Virus record (IMG/VR): IMGVR_UViG_3300046500_000147
Span: 1 to 41,812 of that record
DNA: 41,812 nt
From: a virus
Strand: one strand, 5' to 3'
The notes below the pieces were generated by a model. The model made no database searches, was not told where the DNA came from, and saw nothing but the letters and a program-made list of their open reading frames with translations. Shown in pieces: positions 13,415-22,064 of the stretch; position 1 is the stretch's first letter, and each line of letters begins with the position of its first letter. Both the position numbers and the translations under genes were made by a program.

Positions 13415-16130
13415 CCACATCATCGCCCAGATGCGGGCCGAAGGCTTGCCCGCGCTGCCGGACGGGCATCCGGTCCTCGATGGCAAACACCATAAGTTCG
13501 GGCCGAAGAAAAAGGCCTGGTATGCGCTGCGCGAGATGAAAGTGGAGGGCAGGGTGCTCGGCATCTGCGGCGCGTTCGGCGTCTGGCAGGGCGATGACAA
13601 CGGCGCGATCCCGGTCACGATCGACTGGGAGGGTGTGACGCCGCAAGAGCGCGCCGCGGCCGAGCAGAAGCAGGCGGAACAGCAGCGCGCCGTCGAGGAA
13701 CAGCGGCGACGCGAAGCGGAGCTGGCCGCCAATCGGGCACGCGAAGAGTGGCGGGTCGCGGTCGAGTCGGCGCAGCACGGCTACCTGGAGCGCAAGCGCA
13801 TCGGCCACGAGGCCACGCGCGTCTCGAGCAAGGGCGCGCTGCTGGTCCCGGCGCGCAAGTACAGCCGGGACGGCGCCGTCATGGCGGCGCTGCAGAAGAT
13901 CTGGCCGGACGGCAGCAAGCGGTTCAGCAGCGGCTGCGACATGGTCGGCGCGTGTTGCCTGCTCGGCACCATCGACGATGACACGCCCGTCATCGGGGTC
14001 GCCGAGGGCTACGCCACCGGCGAGACCGTGCGCATGGCCCTGGACTTCGGCATCCCGGTCATGGTCGCATTCAACGCCAACAACCTGCTGCCCGTGGCGC
14101 GCCAGCTGCGCCAAGACTTCCCGCACGCCCACTTGCTGTTCCTGGCCGACGACGATGCGCGCATGGCGGCGCGGCTGCGCGAGGCGCTGCTCAAGGACTA
14201 CGAGGTCGAGTGGGAGCCGGTGATCGACGACGCCGACCACCGGCTGGAGGCGAGCACCGGCGACCTGGTCACCGTGCGCGCCCGCTGGCGCCGAGACGCC
14301 ACCGGTACCGACTACATCGAGGCCGACATCCGAGCCGGCCGCAGCATCAAGACCCGTATCTTCCGAAATGCAGGCGTCTCGTGCTCACGCGCCGCCGTGG
14401 CGGAAGTTGGTAATGCATCGGTGGTGTGGCCGCGGTTCGCCGACCGGTCCGACGATAAGTGGTCCGACTTCAACGATCTGTTCTTGGCCGAGTCGCTCGA
14501 CGCGGTGCGCGACCAGGTGCAGGACGCGCTCTCCCGCGCCCTCTCGCAGGAGAGCGCGCCGAGCGACGAGGCCAGCATCCCGGCGCATTTCGACGAGGCG
14601 CCGGCGCCGGTCGCACCCTCAGCAGACCCGGCAGCGGAGGAGGCGGCCGCGATGCGTGTGCCGACGCTGGAGGTGCTGCTGTCGCACTTCTGCCTGATCT
14701 ACCCGACCACCGACGTGTGGGACAGCCTGCGCAAGCAGCGCCTGAAGCGCTCGGCCTTCACCGCCTGGGTAGGGAAAGAGCTGGCTGTGCAGTGGGAGAA
14801 GGATCCGAAGCGCCGCACCATCCTGCGCGAGTCGCTGCCAACCCTCGTCGGCGGCCGCGCCGTCGAAGGGGGAGCGGGGGGCGGCAAGCTGGGCGAGATG
14901 CTCGACAACCTGACGCTGCTGCGCGGGACCGAGACGGTGTGGGACGCGATCGGGCAGCAGGTGATGTCGCTTGGCGCCGTGCGTGCCGACTATACCGCCG
15001 AGCTGACTTCGAAGTGGCAGGAGCATGCCCAGCGCAAGACCATCGAGGCCAGGAACCTGGTGTTCGACCCAACCCAGCAGGCCGATCCGGTCACCCACGT
15101 GAACATCTTCGGCGGCTGGCCGCTGACGCCGAAGGACCGCCCTGACCTGGTAGGCCCGATCCTCGCGCTCCTAGCCTCGCTCTGCGAAGCGGAGGACAAG
15201 GCAGCCGAATGTGTGGAGTGGATCCTGCGCTGGCTGGCTTATCCGCTGCAGCACCCTGGCGCCAAGATGCAAACCGCGCTGCTGGTCTTCGGCGAGAAGC
15301 AGGGCACCGGCAAGTCGCTGTTCTTCCAGGATGTGCTGTTGCCGATCTACGGCGAGTACGGCGGCGTGGCCAGCCAACACCAGCTGGACTCCACCTTCAC
15401 GGCCTGGCGCAGCCGCAAGCTGTTCATGCTCTTCGAGGAGGTGCTCTCCCGGGATGACCGCTACAGCCACAACGGCACGCTCAAGTACATGATCACCGGC
15501 AAGAGCATGAGCATCAACCAGAAGAATCTGCCGGAGCGCGACGAGAAGAACCACATGAACAGTGCGTTCCTCTCGAACGAGCCGCAGCCGATCCCGATCG
15601 AGCTCGAGGACAGGCGCTTCATGGTGATCGAGGCACGGCGCAAGCAGGCGAAGGAGTTCTACGACAGCGTCCAGGCCGCGATCGCCGCCGGCGGTTGCGA
15701 GGCCTTCTACCACTTCCTGCTGAACCTGCCGCTGGAAGACTTCAACGAACACACCAAGCCGCCGATGACGCTGGCCAAGGAGCGCGTGATCGAGTTCGGC
15801 CTGAACAGCTGGATGAGCTTCCACCGGGCCTGGAAGGATGGCTACCTGGACGCGCCGTACTGTTCTTGCCTCTCGGAAGACCTCTACATCATGTACAAGC
15901 GCTGGTGCGACAAGAGTGGAGAAAAGCCACTCACTCTGTGCAAGTTCGCCGGCCTGATTGCCAGCCGCGAGCACAAGGCGAAGAAGAGCGTCGCGGTCGA
16001 CAGTAAGCATAAGAAGACGAGGATGGTGTTCGTCGTTGAAAACCCTGACCACCCGGACGACCTGGAGGCGCAGATAGCCAAGTTCAGGAAGCTGGGTGAC
16101 GTCCGTGCGGACCGGGCATTGCAGGGTTGA
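13401..16130 (+). CDS. Replicative primase-helicase (TOPRIM primase + DUF5906 helicase)
   Basis: 909 aa from the ATG at 13401, which has AGGAGG upstream; an in-frame ATG at 13383 is less good. The N-terminal part carries a TOPRIM-type primase region: VIGVAEGYATGETVRMAL (Glu ~202) and HLLFLADDD (acidic triad ~250-252). After a linker comes a D5-like/DUF5906 SF3 helicase: RWLAYPLQHPGAKM, Walker A GEKQGTGKS (~631-639), Walker B LFMLFEEV, sensor NSAFLSNEPQ and arginine region EDRRFMVIEA. It should prime and unwind phage DNA at its origin. The iteron cluster begins in its last codons. A degenerate copy of the helicase half is at 5614-6327. Confidence 0.93.
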   Translation: MATLDHIIAQMRAEGLPALPDGHPVLDGKHHKFGPKKKAWYALREMKVEGRVLGICGAFGVWQGDDNGAIPVTIDWEGVTPQERAAAEQKQAEQQRAVEEQRRREAELAANRAREEWRVAVESAQHGYLERKRIGHEATRVSSKGALLVPARKYSRDGAVMAALQKIWPDGSKRFSSGCDMVGACCLLGTIDDDTPVIGVAEGYATGETVRMALDFGIPVMVAFNANNLLPVARQLRQDFPHAHLLFLADDDARMAARLREALLKDYEVEWEPVIDDADHRLEASTGDLVTVRARWRRDATGTDYIEADIRAGRSIKTRIFRNAGVSCSRAAVAEVGNASVVWPRFADRSDDKWSDFNDLFLAESLDAVRDQVQDALSRALSQESAPSDEASIPAHFDEAPAPVAPSADPAAEEAAAMRVPTLEVLLSHFCLIYPTTDVWDSLRKQRLKRSAFTAWVGKELAVQWEKDPKRRTILRESLPTLVGGRAVEGGAGGGKLGEMLDNLTLLRGTETVWDAIGQQVMSLGAVRADYTAELTSKWQEHAQRKTIEARNLVFDPTQQADPVTHVNIFGGWPLTPKDRPDLVGPILALLASLCEAEDKAAECVEWILRWLAYPLQHPGAKMQTALLVFGEKQGTGKSLFFQDVLLPIYGEYGGVASQHQLDSTFTAWRSRKLFMLFEEVLSRDDRYSHNGTLKYMITGKSMSINQKNLPERDEKNHMNSAFLSNEPQPIPIELEDRRFMVIEARRKQAKEFYDSVQAAIAAGGCEAFYHFLLNLPLEDFNEHTKPPMTLAKERVIEFGLNSWMSFHRAWKDGYLDAPYCSCLSEDLYIMYKRWCDKSGEKPLTLCKFAGLIASREHKAKKSVAVDSKHKKTRMVFVVENPDHPDDLEAQIAKFRKLGDVRADRALQG

Positions 16131-16343
16131 GCAGGGTTGAATCCAAACCCTGCAATGCTGAAATCCGCATGGATGCTGGGTTGTAGCAGGGTAGGCAGGG
16201 TTTGCGGGGTTATGCGCACGTAGGCGCGAATTGCTGAGTTAGTTGCGCGGTTTATTTTTTTGCCGGGACATTAATAAACACCCTGCAACCGTGCATACCC
16301 TGCCAAGAGGCAGTGTTCATGCGGGTTCCAGAGTTGCAGGGTT
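16117..16343. other. Iteron cluster, candidate replication origin
   Basis: Eight copies of GCAGGGT(T/A/G) in 227 bp. Direct: 16121, 16131, 16186, 16195 and 16336. Inverted: 16146-16153, 16279-16286 and 16296-16303. The first and third sit in a perfect 12-bp inverted repeat, CATTGCAGGGTT (16117-16128) and AACCCTGCAATG (16146-16157). The middle, about 16245-16280, is T/A-rich (TTTATTTTTTT and ATTAATAAA), suitable for strand opening. The cluster starts in the stop region of the primase-helicase gene, the usual place for a phage origin. No gene is seen in 16131-16386. Confidence 0.68.
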
Positions 16344-16386
16344 TGAACAAAAGCCGGAATGCCCGGCAATCGAGACAGGAGCAGTG

Positions 16387-17142
16387 ATGAGGGTAGGCGT
16401 ACAGAGCAATTTCCCGGAAGTGGCGAGCCGCCTCAAGGCACTCGGCCGCCAAGCCCCGTTCGTCGCCGCCGTCAGCCTGACGCGCTCGATCAAGGACGTC
16501 GAGCCTGCCGAGCAGGCCGAGATGAGGGCGAAGTTCGATCGTCCGACCTCCTATGCGCTCAACGGGATGTTCATCAAGCCGGCTACGAAAGAGAGACTCG
16601 AGGCTCGCATCTGGGTAAAGGACAACCCATCCGGCAAGGGCACGCCGGCCGACCGCTTCCTGCTGCCTCAGATCAACGGTGGCGTCCGTGGCCAGAAAGG
16701 TATGGAGCGCATGCTGCAGCGCGCTGGCTTGATGCCCGCAGGCTGGTTCGCGGTGCCTGCCGTCGGCGCACAGTTGGACGGCAACGGCAATGTAAAGCGC
16801 AGCCAGATCGTTCAGATCCTGTCGCAGTTGAAGCTGCAGCGCGGCAGCGGATACGAGTCGCGTGCCAGCGGCAGCACCAGGTCGAATCGCACGATCACGC
16901 GCCAAGGCGTGACCTACTTCGCGCTGGCGGGTAAGCGGCGCGGGCTGATGCCAGGAATCTACCTCAAGCGCAAGTTTGCGCATGGCACCGCAGTGCGTCC
17001 CGTCTTCATCTTCGTGTCGTCGGTGAGCTACAGGCCGCGCATGCGATTCCACGAGGTCGGCCAAGCCACGGTCAATGCCCGCTTCCCGGTCCATTTCAAT
17101 GCGGAATGGGGACGGGCGGTGGCCGGCGCCCGGCTGCGGTAG
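16387..17142 (+). CDS. Phage structural/assembly protein of unknown role (GpZ-like?)
   Basis: 251 aa from the ATG at 16387, preceded by GGAG. An open frame upstream crosses the iteron region and is rejected. The opening FPEVASRLKALGRQAPFVAA, SLTRSIKDVE and FDRPTSYALNGMFIKPATK, then GVRGQKGMERMLQRAGLMPA, resembles proteins found beside terminase genes in many siphoviruses and sometimes compared with lambda minor tail protein Z. The identification is weak. The C-terminal part is basic. It lies between origin and terminase, so it may be the first late gene. Confidence 0.6.
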   Translation: MRVGVQSNFPEVASRLKALGRQAPFVAAVSLTRSIKDVEPAEQAEMRAKFDRPTSYALNGMFIKPATKERLEARIWVKDNPSGKGTPADRFLLPQINGGVRGQKGMERMLQRAGLMPAGWFAVPAVGAQLDGNGNVKRSQIVQILSQLKLQRGSGYESRASGSTRSNRTITRQGVTYFALAGKRRGLMPGIYLKRKFAHGTAVRPVFIFVSSVSYRPRMRFHEVGQATVNARFPVHFNAEWGRAVAGARLR

Positions 17143-17255
17143 GTGGGCAGGCTGGGTGCCACCCCCGGCTTAGGTTCTCCCGGAAGGTAAGGCTGGCAAG
17201 GGTAATTCGGACCCCGTCTTTTCTCTAGTTATCGACCACTGCTAAGGGGGTTGTT
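17143..17255. other. Gap upstream of terminase; possible cos region
   Basis: 113 bp without a gene, directly before the small terminase gene. In phages with lambda-type terminase the cos site lies here. A small GGGTG-CCA-CACCC-like hairpin (GGGTGCCACCC, about 17154-17164) and a GC-rich block around CCCCCGG are present, but I cannot define a cleavage site. A possible ribosome site, TAAGGGGG, ends at 17250. Confidence 0.35.
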
Positions 17256-17777
17256 TTGTTGGATTTTGATTTGACCAAGCCTATGACGCAGGCTGCCTTC
17301 GGCGCCCTGGTCGGTGTGAGCCAGCAGGCCATCGGCAACCTGGTCGCGCGCGGAATTTTGGACACCAGCGTGCCGGGCCTGCAACTGCTCCAGGCCTACT
17401 GCTCGCACCTCCGTGAGCAGGCCGCCGGTCGTGCGGCCACCGGGGACCTCGACCTGGCCGGCGAGCGCGCCGGGCTGGCCAAGGCCCAGCGTGAGCGGAT
17501 CGAGATGCAGAACGCAGTGACGCGCGGCGAGCTGGCCCCGGTCGCGCTGATCGAGGAGGTGCTGTCGAAGGCGGGCGCTAAGATCGCCGGCACCCTGGAC
17601 GCGATCCCGGGCGCCGTGAAGCGCCGTGTTCCCGTACTCCCGGCTGAGGAGATCAAGAACATCGCCACCGAGATCGCGCGCGTGCGCAACATCGTGGCCG
17701 CCATGTCGCTGGCCGATCTGCGCGAGGGGGATGGGGAAGGCGATGACGAACCCGAGGCCGAGGTAATCGACGTATGA
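17256..17777 (+). CDS. Terminase small subunit (Nu1-like)
   Basis: 173 aa, DNA-recognition subunit of the packaging motor. Residues ~10-35 (MTQAAFGALVGVSQQAIGNLVARG) are the winged-helix motif typical of Nu1/gpNu1. A helical linker (RAGLAKAQRERIEMQNAVTR) and a C-terminal acidic region for contact with the large subunit follow. The start is TTG at 17256 (or TTG 17259), with AAGGGGG upstream; the first ATG (17283) would cut the fold short. It overlaps the large subunit start by 4 bp (ATGA). Confidence 0.85.
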   Translation: MLDFDLTKPMTQAAFGALVGVSQQAIGNLVARGILDTSVPGLQLLQAYCSHLREQAAGRAATGDLDLAGERAGLAKAQRERIEMQNAVTRGELAPVALIEEVLSKAGAKIAGTLDAIPGAVKRRVPVLPAEEIKNIATEIARVRNIVAAMSLADLREGDGEGDDEPEAEVIDV

Positions 17778-19807
17778 GCGACATGTACGAGGTCATCAAC
17801 TGGCAATCACCAGAGCTGGAGAAGACCGTCAGCCGCGGCCTGGCGGCGTTCGGCGTGCCGGCGCCGATGTCCCTGGAGGAGTGGTCGCGCAAGCACTTCT
17901 ACCTGTCGAAGGAATCCTCGTACATCGAGCAGGGCTGGATCCCATGGCCGTTTCAGCGCGCCATCCTGGCCTGCATCAGCAATGACGACATCCGCGCCAT
18001 CGACTGGAAGAAGTCGGCACGGGTGGGCAACACGAAAATCACGCTCGCCTCGATCGGCTACTTTGCCGAGCACAAACGCCGCAACCAGGCGCTGTGGCAG
18101 CCGACGGACGGTGACAGCGACGAGTTCGTGAAGACCGAGCTCGACACTATGCTGCGCGACGTGAAGGTGATGGCCAAGGCGATGCCGGCGCACATCTCGC
18201 GCCACAAGGACAACACCCTTTCCCAGAAGAAGTTCCTCGGGTGCCTGCTGCACACCCGCGGCGGTACCGCGGCGCGCGCTTACCGCAGGATCTCGGTCGA
18301 TGTGGCCTACCTCGACGAGCTGGACGCCTTCGACCGCGACATCGAGAAAGAAGGCTCGCCCGACAAGCTGGCCGGCAAGCGCGTCGAGGGCGCTACGTTC
18401 CCGAAGGTCATCACCGGCTCAACGCCGAAGCTGCAGGGCTTTTCGCTGATCGACGACCGTTACAATGCGGCCGACGAGCGGTTCAAGTACATGATCCCTT
18501 GCCCCGAGTGCGGCGGCTTCCACCCGCTGGTATGGGGCAAGAAGGACGACAGCACCGGGATGAAGTGGGTCGACGGGGACCCGGCCAGCGTGCGGCACCT
18601 GTGCCCGCACTGCCAATGTCTGATCGACCAGGGCCAGTACCTGGCGGTCGCCGAGCAGGGGCGGTGGCAGAACGCCGACGGCAGCATTACGATCGACGCG
18701 GCCGGCGTGTTCCGCAACGGCGCCGGCGAGGAGATCCCGCCGCTCCCGCACATCGCCTTCCACGTGTGGACGGCATACAGCCCACTGGTATCGTGGCAGA
18801 CCCTGATCGAAGAGTTCCTCGACGCCTACGAGAAGGCCCAGGGCGGCGACATCACCCTGATGAAGACCTTCACCAACACCACGCTGGGCGAGGTGTGGGC
18901 GGTCGATCAGGAGAAGACCGACGTCGACCAGCTGAAGGACCGCGCCGAGCCGTACAAGCTGGGCACCGTGCCGACGGGATGCGTGCTGCTGCTGGCCGGC
19001 TGCGACACTCAGGACAACCGAATCGAGGTGACCGTGCGCGGCTATGGCCGCGGCTGCGAGACCTGGCACATCGACCACCGGATCTTCTACGGCAACCCGG
19101 GTGAGGATCAGGTGTGGCTGGACGTCGCCGAATACCTCTTCGAGAATGACTTCCTGCATGCGGGCGGCCAGAAGCTGCGCATCCACGCCTCCGCGATCGA
19201 TACCGGCGGCCACTACACCCAGGCGGTCTACAACTTCGTCCATACCTACGCCGGCATGGGCCATCGCATCTTCGCCGTGCGGGGCAAGCCGGGCCGGGAG
19301 AAACACATCAAGGACGGCGCGGCCAAGGTCGACATCGACTGGCGCGGCAAGAAGCGGCGCCGCGGGCTGATCCTCTGGCATGTCGGTACCAACCTGGCAA
19401 AGGACCTCCTGTACGGGCGCCTGCAGATTGCACGACCCGGGCCCGGTTACATGCACTTCTCCAAGGACGCGCCGGACGAGTACTACGCCCAGATGGCAGG
19501 GGAGGCGCGTGTCGAGCGCGCTGTCGCCGGCGGCAAGGAATCCCGCTGGGCCGCACTGCGCAAGCGCGTCGAGGCCTGGGACTGCACGGTCTACGCCGTC
19601 TGGCTGGAGACGCACCTCGACCTGGTGAAAAAGACCGGGCGTTACTGGGACCAGCTGGAGGAGCAGGTACAGCCCGCCATCGGCGACCTGTTCGGCGGCG
19701 CCACATCGGCCGAGCCAGCACGGCTGGAGCCGGCACCAGAAGAGCGGGCGCCAGCCGTGGTGCGCGGGAAGATCTCGATCGCCGGAACGAGGAGGGGCGC
19801 AGCGTGA
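17774..19807 (+). CDS. terL: Terminase large subunit (lambda GpA family)
   Basis: 677 aa, the ATPase-nuclease that packages DNA into proheads. Walker A-like KSARVGNTK (80-88, as in lambda gpA); Walker B VDVAYLDELD (175-184). Two Cys pairs (CPEC 243-246, CPHC 277-280) form a zinc site known in this family. The C-terminal nuclease region starts around LLAGCDTQDNRIEV, followed by ASAIDTGGH and later Asp residues. Length is normal. GpA-type terminases cut at cos, so cohesive-end packaging is expected. Confidence 0.95.
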   Translation: MSDMYEVINWQSPELEKTVSRGLAAFGVPAPMSLEEWSRKHFYLSKESSYIEQGWIPWPFQRAILACISNDDIRAIDWKKSARVGNTKITLASIGYFAEHKRRNQALWQPTDGDSDEFVKTELDTMLRDVKVMAKAMPAHISRHKDNTLSQKKFLGCLLHTRGGTAARAYRRISVDVAYLDELDAFDRDIEKEGSPDKLAGKRVEGATFPKVITGSTPKLQGFSLIDDRYNAADERFKYMIPCPECGGFHPLVWGKKDDSTGMKWVDGDPASVRHLCPHCQCLIDQGQYLAVAEQGRWQNADGSITIDAAGVFRNGAGEEIPPLPHIAFHVWTAYSPLVSWQTLIEEFLDAYEKAQGGDITLMKTFTNTTLGEVWAVDQEKTDVDQLKDRAEPYKLGTVPTGCVLLLAGCDTQDNRIEVTVRGYGRGCETWHIDHRIFYGNPGEDQVWLDVAEYLFENDFLHAGGQKLRIHASAIDTGGHYTQAVYNFVHTYAGMGHRIFAVRGKPGREKHIKDGAAKVDIDWRGKKRRRGLILWHVGTNLAKDLLYGRLQIARPGPGYMHFSKDAPDEYYAQMAGEARVERAVAGGKESRWAALRKRVEAWDCTVYAVWLETHLDLVKKTGRYWDQLEEQVQPAIGDLFGGATSAEPARLEPAPEERAPAVVRGKISIAGTRRGAA

Positions 19808-20097
19808 GCATGGAAGAGGATCCGGACATCGTCCAGGTGATCATCCTGGCGTGCCGCCAGAGTGGACTCGACGCCGCCGCAGCGCACGAGATCGAGCTGC
19901 GCATCCGCGCCCAGTACGGCGGCCTGCGCGTGCGCATTCCGAAGCGGAAGAAGCACCCGACGAGCCAGGAGCGCGAGCTCGTCCTCGCCGACGGCATCAC
20001 GAACATGAGCAATGAGGAGATCATGGGCAAGCACGGCATCAGCAGGGCCACGTTGTACCGGATGATGAAGCGCGGCACCTCGGGGAACAACGGTTAG
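19804..20097 (+). CDS. Mor/C-family transcription activator embedded in the late operon
   Basis: 97 aa from a GTG overlapping the terL stop (GTGA); an ATG lies 6 bases on. EIELRIRAQYGGLRVRIPKR, then a loop, and MSNEEIMGKHGISRATLYRM match the Mor family of Mu: an acidic dimerisation start, a G-G-x-x-V-x-I-P-K strand and a C-terminal HTH. Mor activates Mu middle transcription and C its late transcription. Here the gene sits inside the packaging/head operon. A 22-bp element beginning 3 bp after its stop recurs upstream of the protease gene and may be its target. Confidence 0.78.
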   Translation: MSMEEDPDIVQVIILACRQSGLDAAAAHEIELRIRAQYGGLRVRIPKRKKHPTSQERELVLADGITNMSNEEIMGKHGISRATLYRMMKRGTSGNNG

Positions 20098-20099
20098 CA

Positions 20100-20144
20100 T
20101 CGTCTCAATTTGCCCTGTTTTGCAACTGTTGAGTTCCCTAAACT
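20100..20144 (+). promoter_or_regulatory. Late-operon intergenic repeat, copy 1
   Basis: A 22-bp element (20100-20121, starting TCGTCTCAA and ending CCCTGTTTT) is followed by 17 bp and TAAACT (20139-20144). The same element, spacing and TAAAGT recur at 22002-22046. A -10-like hexamer at a fixed distance from a conserved block suggests an activator-dependent promoter. The connector gene starts at 20168. Confidence 0.6.
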
Positions 20145-20167
20145 GCGCTTTTCTCCAGGGGGAAAGC

Positions 20168-20395
20168 ATGTCCGGAATCACTTTAGAAAAAGCACAGTCG
20201 CAGCTCGACGCCTACCTGGCGGCCGAGGCCGCCGTCCTGGCCAGCCAGTCGTACGAGATCGCCGGCCGCAAGCTCACCCGCGCCAACCTGTCCGAGATCC
20301 AGCAGGGGATCAGCACCTGGGATGCTCGTGTGAAGAAGCTCGACCGCAGCGCCCGCGGCAGCACCCGCGCCCGTACCATCATTGTGGGAGGCTGA
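20168..20395 (+). CDS. Head-tail connector-type small protein (DUF6148-like, gpW position)
   Basis: 75 aa from the ATG at 20168; the open frame extends upstream but into the repeated promoter-like element. ITLEKAQSQLDAYLAAEAAV, SQSYEIAGRKLTRANLSEIQ and ISTWDARVKKL match the DUF6148/gpW-like pattern, a small head-joining protein between terminase and portal genes. In lambda, gpW seals the portal after packaging. One base separates its stop from the portal start. Confidence 0.8.
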   Translation: MSGITLEKAQSQLDAYLAAEAAVLASQSYEIAGRKLTRANLSEIQQGISTWDARVKKLDRSARGSTRARTIIVGG

Positions 20396-20396
20396 C

Positions 20397-21992
20397 ATGG
20401 CAGACAAGCCAAATATCTTCAACCAGCAGAACCTGCTGGACAAGGCGATCGCCTACGTCGCGCCGCGCGTCGCTGCCCGGCGCCAGGCAGCGCGCGCCCA
20501 GCTCGCCCTCAGCGGAGGCTATACCGGTGCCCGAGTCGACACGGCCACCATGAACCGCTGGATGCCGACAGCCGGATCGGCAACCGCCGACACGATCCGG
20601 GACCTGCCGATGCTGCGCGCGCGCAGCCGCGACCAGATGCGCAATGCGCCGGTCGCGCTCGGCGCATTGAACACGACTGTCAGCCATGTGGTCGGTACCG
20701 GTCTCGCGTACACCCCTGCCATCGACGCGGCCTTCCTCGGCATGACGGCGGAGGAAGCGGAAGCATGGTCTGAAGACACCAAGCGCCGCTTCGACGCATG
20801 GGCAGGCTCGCTGGACTGTGACCTCGCTCGGAAATTGAACTTTTACGGGATCCAGGACCTATCCGTGCGCTCGCAGCTGGAGAGCGGCGACATCTTCGTC
20901 ATCACACCGCGCGTCGCGCGCGCTGGCGCCGCCGCTCGTCTGGCCCTGCAGCTGATCGAGGCCGACCGGGTATGCAACCCGGAGCGGCGTGCTGACACCG
21001 AAACCATGGTCGACGGCATCGAGATCAACCCTGACACCGGGGAGGCCGTCGCCTGTCATATCGCCCGAAAGCATCCGGGCGACTTGACCGGCACCTCCGG
21101 CAACACCTGGACGCGCGTGGCCATGCGCGGCGACAGCACCGGGCGCCGCAACGTACTGCACATGTTCAAGCCTCTGCGTCCCGGCCAGGTGCGTGGCGTT
21201 CCGATGATCGCCCCGATCCTCGAGCCGCTCAAGCAGTTGAGCCGCTGGACTGACGCCGAGTTGAACGCCGCGGTGGTCAGCAGCATGTTCAGCGTGTTCG
21301 TCAAGATGGACCCCGACGCCTTCGAGGATATGTTCGACGACAAGTCGAAGGAATCGATCATCAACAAAGGCCTCGCCTGGACGGGTGAAATGGAGTCGGG
21401 CCAGGCGATCAACCTGCTGCCCGGCGAAAGCGTCGAGACCAGTTCGCCGGGCCGCCCGAACCCGGCGTTCGACCCTTTCTGGGCCGCGATCGTGCGCCAG
21501 ATCGGCATGGCCCTTGAGATGCCGGTCGAGGTGCTGACAATGCACTTCCAGAGCAGCTACAGCGCCGCTCGCGCTGCGCTGCTCATGGCATGGAAGGCGT
21601 TCCGCAGCCGGCGCGACATGCTGGCAACCTACCTGTGCCAGCCGGTGTTCGAGCTGTGGCTCGCCGACGAGGTGGCGGAAGGGCGGATCCACGCACCCGG
21701 CTTCTTCACCGACGACCTGGTGCGCGCGGCCTGGTGCTCAGCTGTGTGGACCGGCGATGGCCCCGGCAGCATCGACCCGGAGAAGGAAGTCAACGCTGCG
21801 CAGAAGCGGATCGACCTCGGCATCAGCACGAAGGAGGCGGAGAGCATCCAGTACGACGGCGTGTCGTGGCGCGCGAAGCACACCCAGCGCGTCAAGGAAA
21901 TCAATGCCGAGAAGGCCGACGGCATCTACATCCCTCCGCCCGGCACGCCGGCCGTGGCAGTGCCATCGGCCGCACCGGTCGAAGAAAAATAG
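20397..21992 (+). CDS. Portal protein (lambda gpB family)
   Basis: 531 aa, forms the dodecameric DNA channel at the capsid vertex. The ATG at 20397 has GGGAGG upstream. Recognisable family blocks: TIRDLPMLRARSRDQMRNAP, NTTVSHVVGTGL, SGDIFVITPRV, LIEADRVCNP, NVLHMFKPLRPGQVRGVPMI and PVEVLTMHFQSSYSAARAAL. The C-terminal YDGVSWRAKHTQRVKEINAE tail is disordered after the last helix. Length fits PF05136 portals. Confidence 0.93.
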   Translation: MADKPNIFNQQNLLDKAIAYVAPRVAARRQAARAQLALSGGYTGARVDTATMNRWMPTAGSATADTIRDLPMLRARSRDQMRNAPVALGALNTTVSHVVGTGLAYTPAIDAAFLGMTAEEAEAWSEDTKRRFDAWAGSLDCDLARKLNFYGIQDLSVRSQLESGDIFVITPRVARAGAAARLALQLIEADRVCNPERRADTETMVDGIEINPDTGEAVACHIARKHPGDLTGTSGNTWTRVAMRGDSTGRRNVLHMFKPLRPGQVRGVPMIAPILEPLKQLSRWTDAELNAAVVSSMFSVFVKMDPDAFEDMFDDKSKESIINKGLAWTGEMESGQAINLLPGESVETSSPGRPNPAFDPFWAAIVRQIGMALEMPVEVLTMHFQSSYSAARAALLMAWKAFRSRRDMLATYLCQPVFELWLADEVAEGRIHAPGFFTDDLVRAAWCSAVWTGDGPGSIDPEKEVNAAQKRIDLGISTKEAESIQYDGVSWRAKHTQRVKEINAEKADGIYIPPPGTPAVAVPSAAPVEEK

Positions 21993-22001
21993 GGCGTCAA
22001 G

Positions 22002-22046
22002 TCGTCTCAATTTGCCCTGTTTTTGAGACAAGCTCATCAGTAAAGT
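22002..22046 (+). promoter_or_regulatory. Late-operon intergenic repeat, copy 2
   Basis: Same 22-bp element as at 20100-20121, here at 22002-22023, then 17 bp and TAAAGT (22041-22046). In this copy GTCTCAA (22004-22010) pairs with TTGAGAC (22023-22029) as a perfect 7-bp inverted repeat; copy 1 keeps only CTCAA...TTGAG. The protease gene starts just downstream. Confidence 0.6.
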
Positions 22047-22064
22047 TTCGGCATCAAAACCTTG

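Noticed and set aside
16243-16386. N-terminal extension of the 251-aa protein
   Set aside because: It would translate the iteron repeats; the ATG at 16387 has a ribosome site and matches the protein start.
16131-16386. Iteron region as a set of terminators
   Set aside because: The hairpins lack following T-runs in the right place and the same octamer recurs in single copies outside any hairpin.
18419-19615. A 398-codon - strand frame opposite the terminase
   Set aside because: Shadow of terL, low-complexity composition, no start signal or family resemblance.
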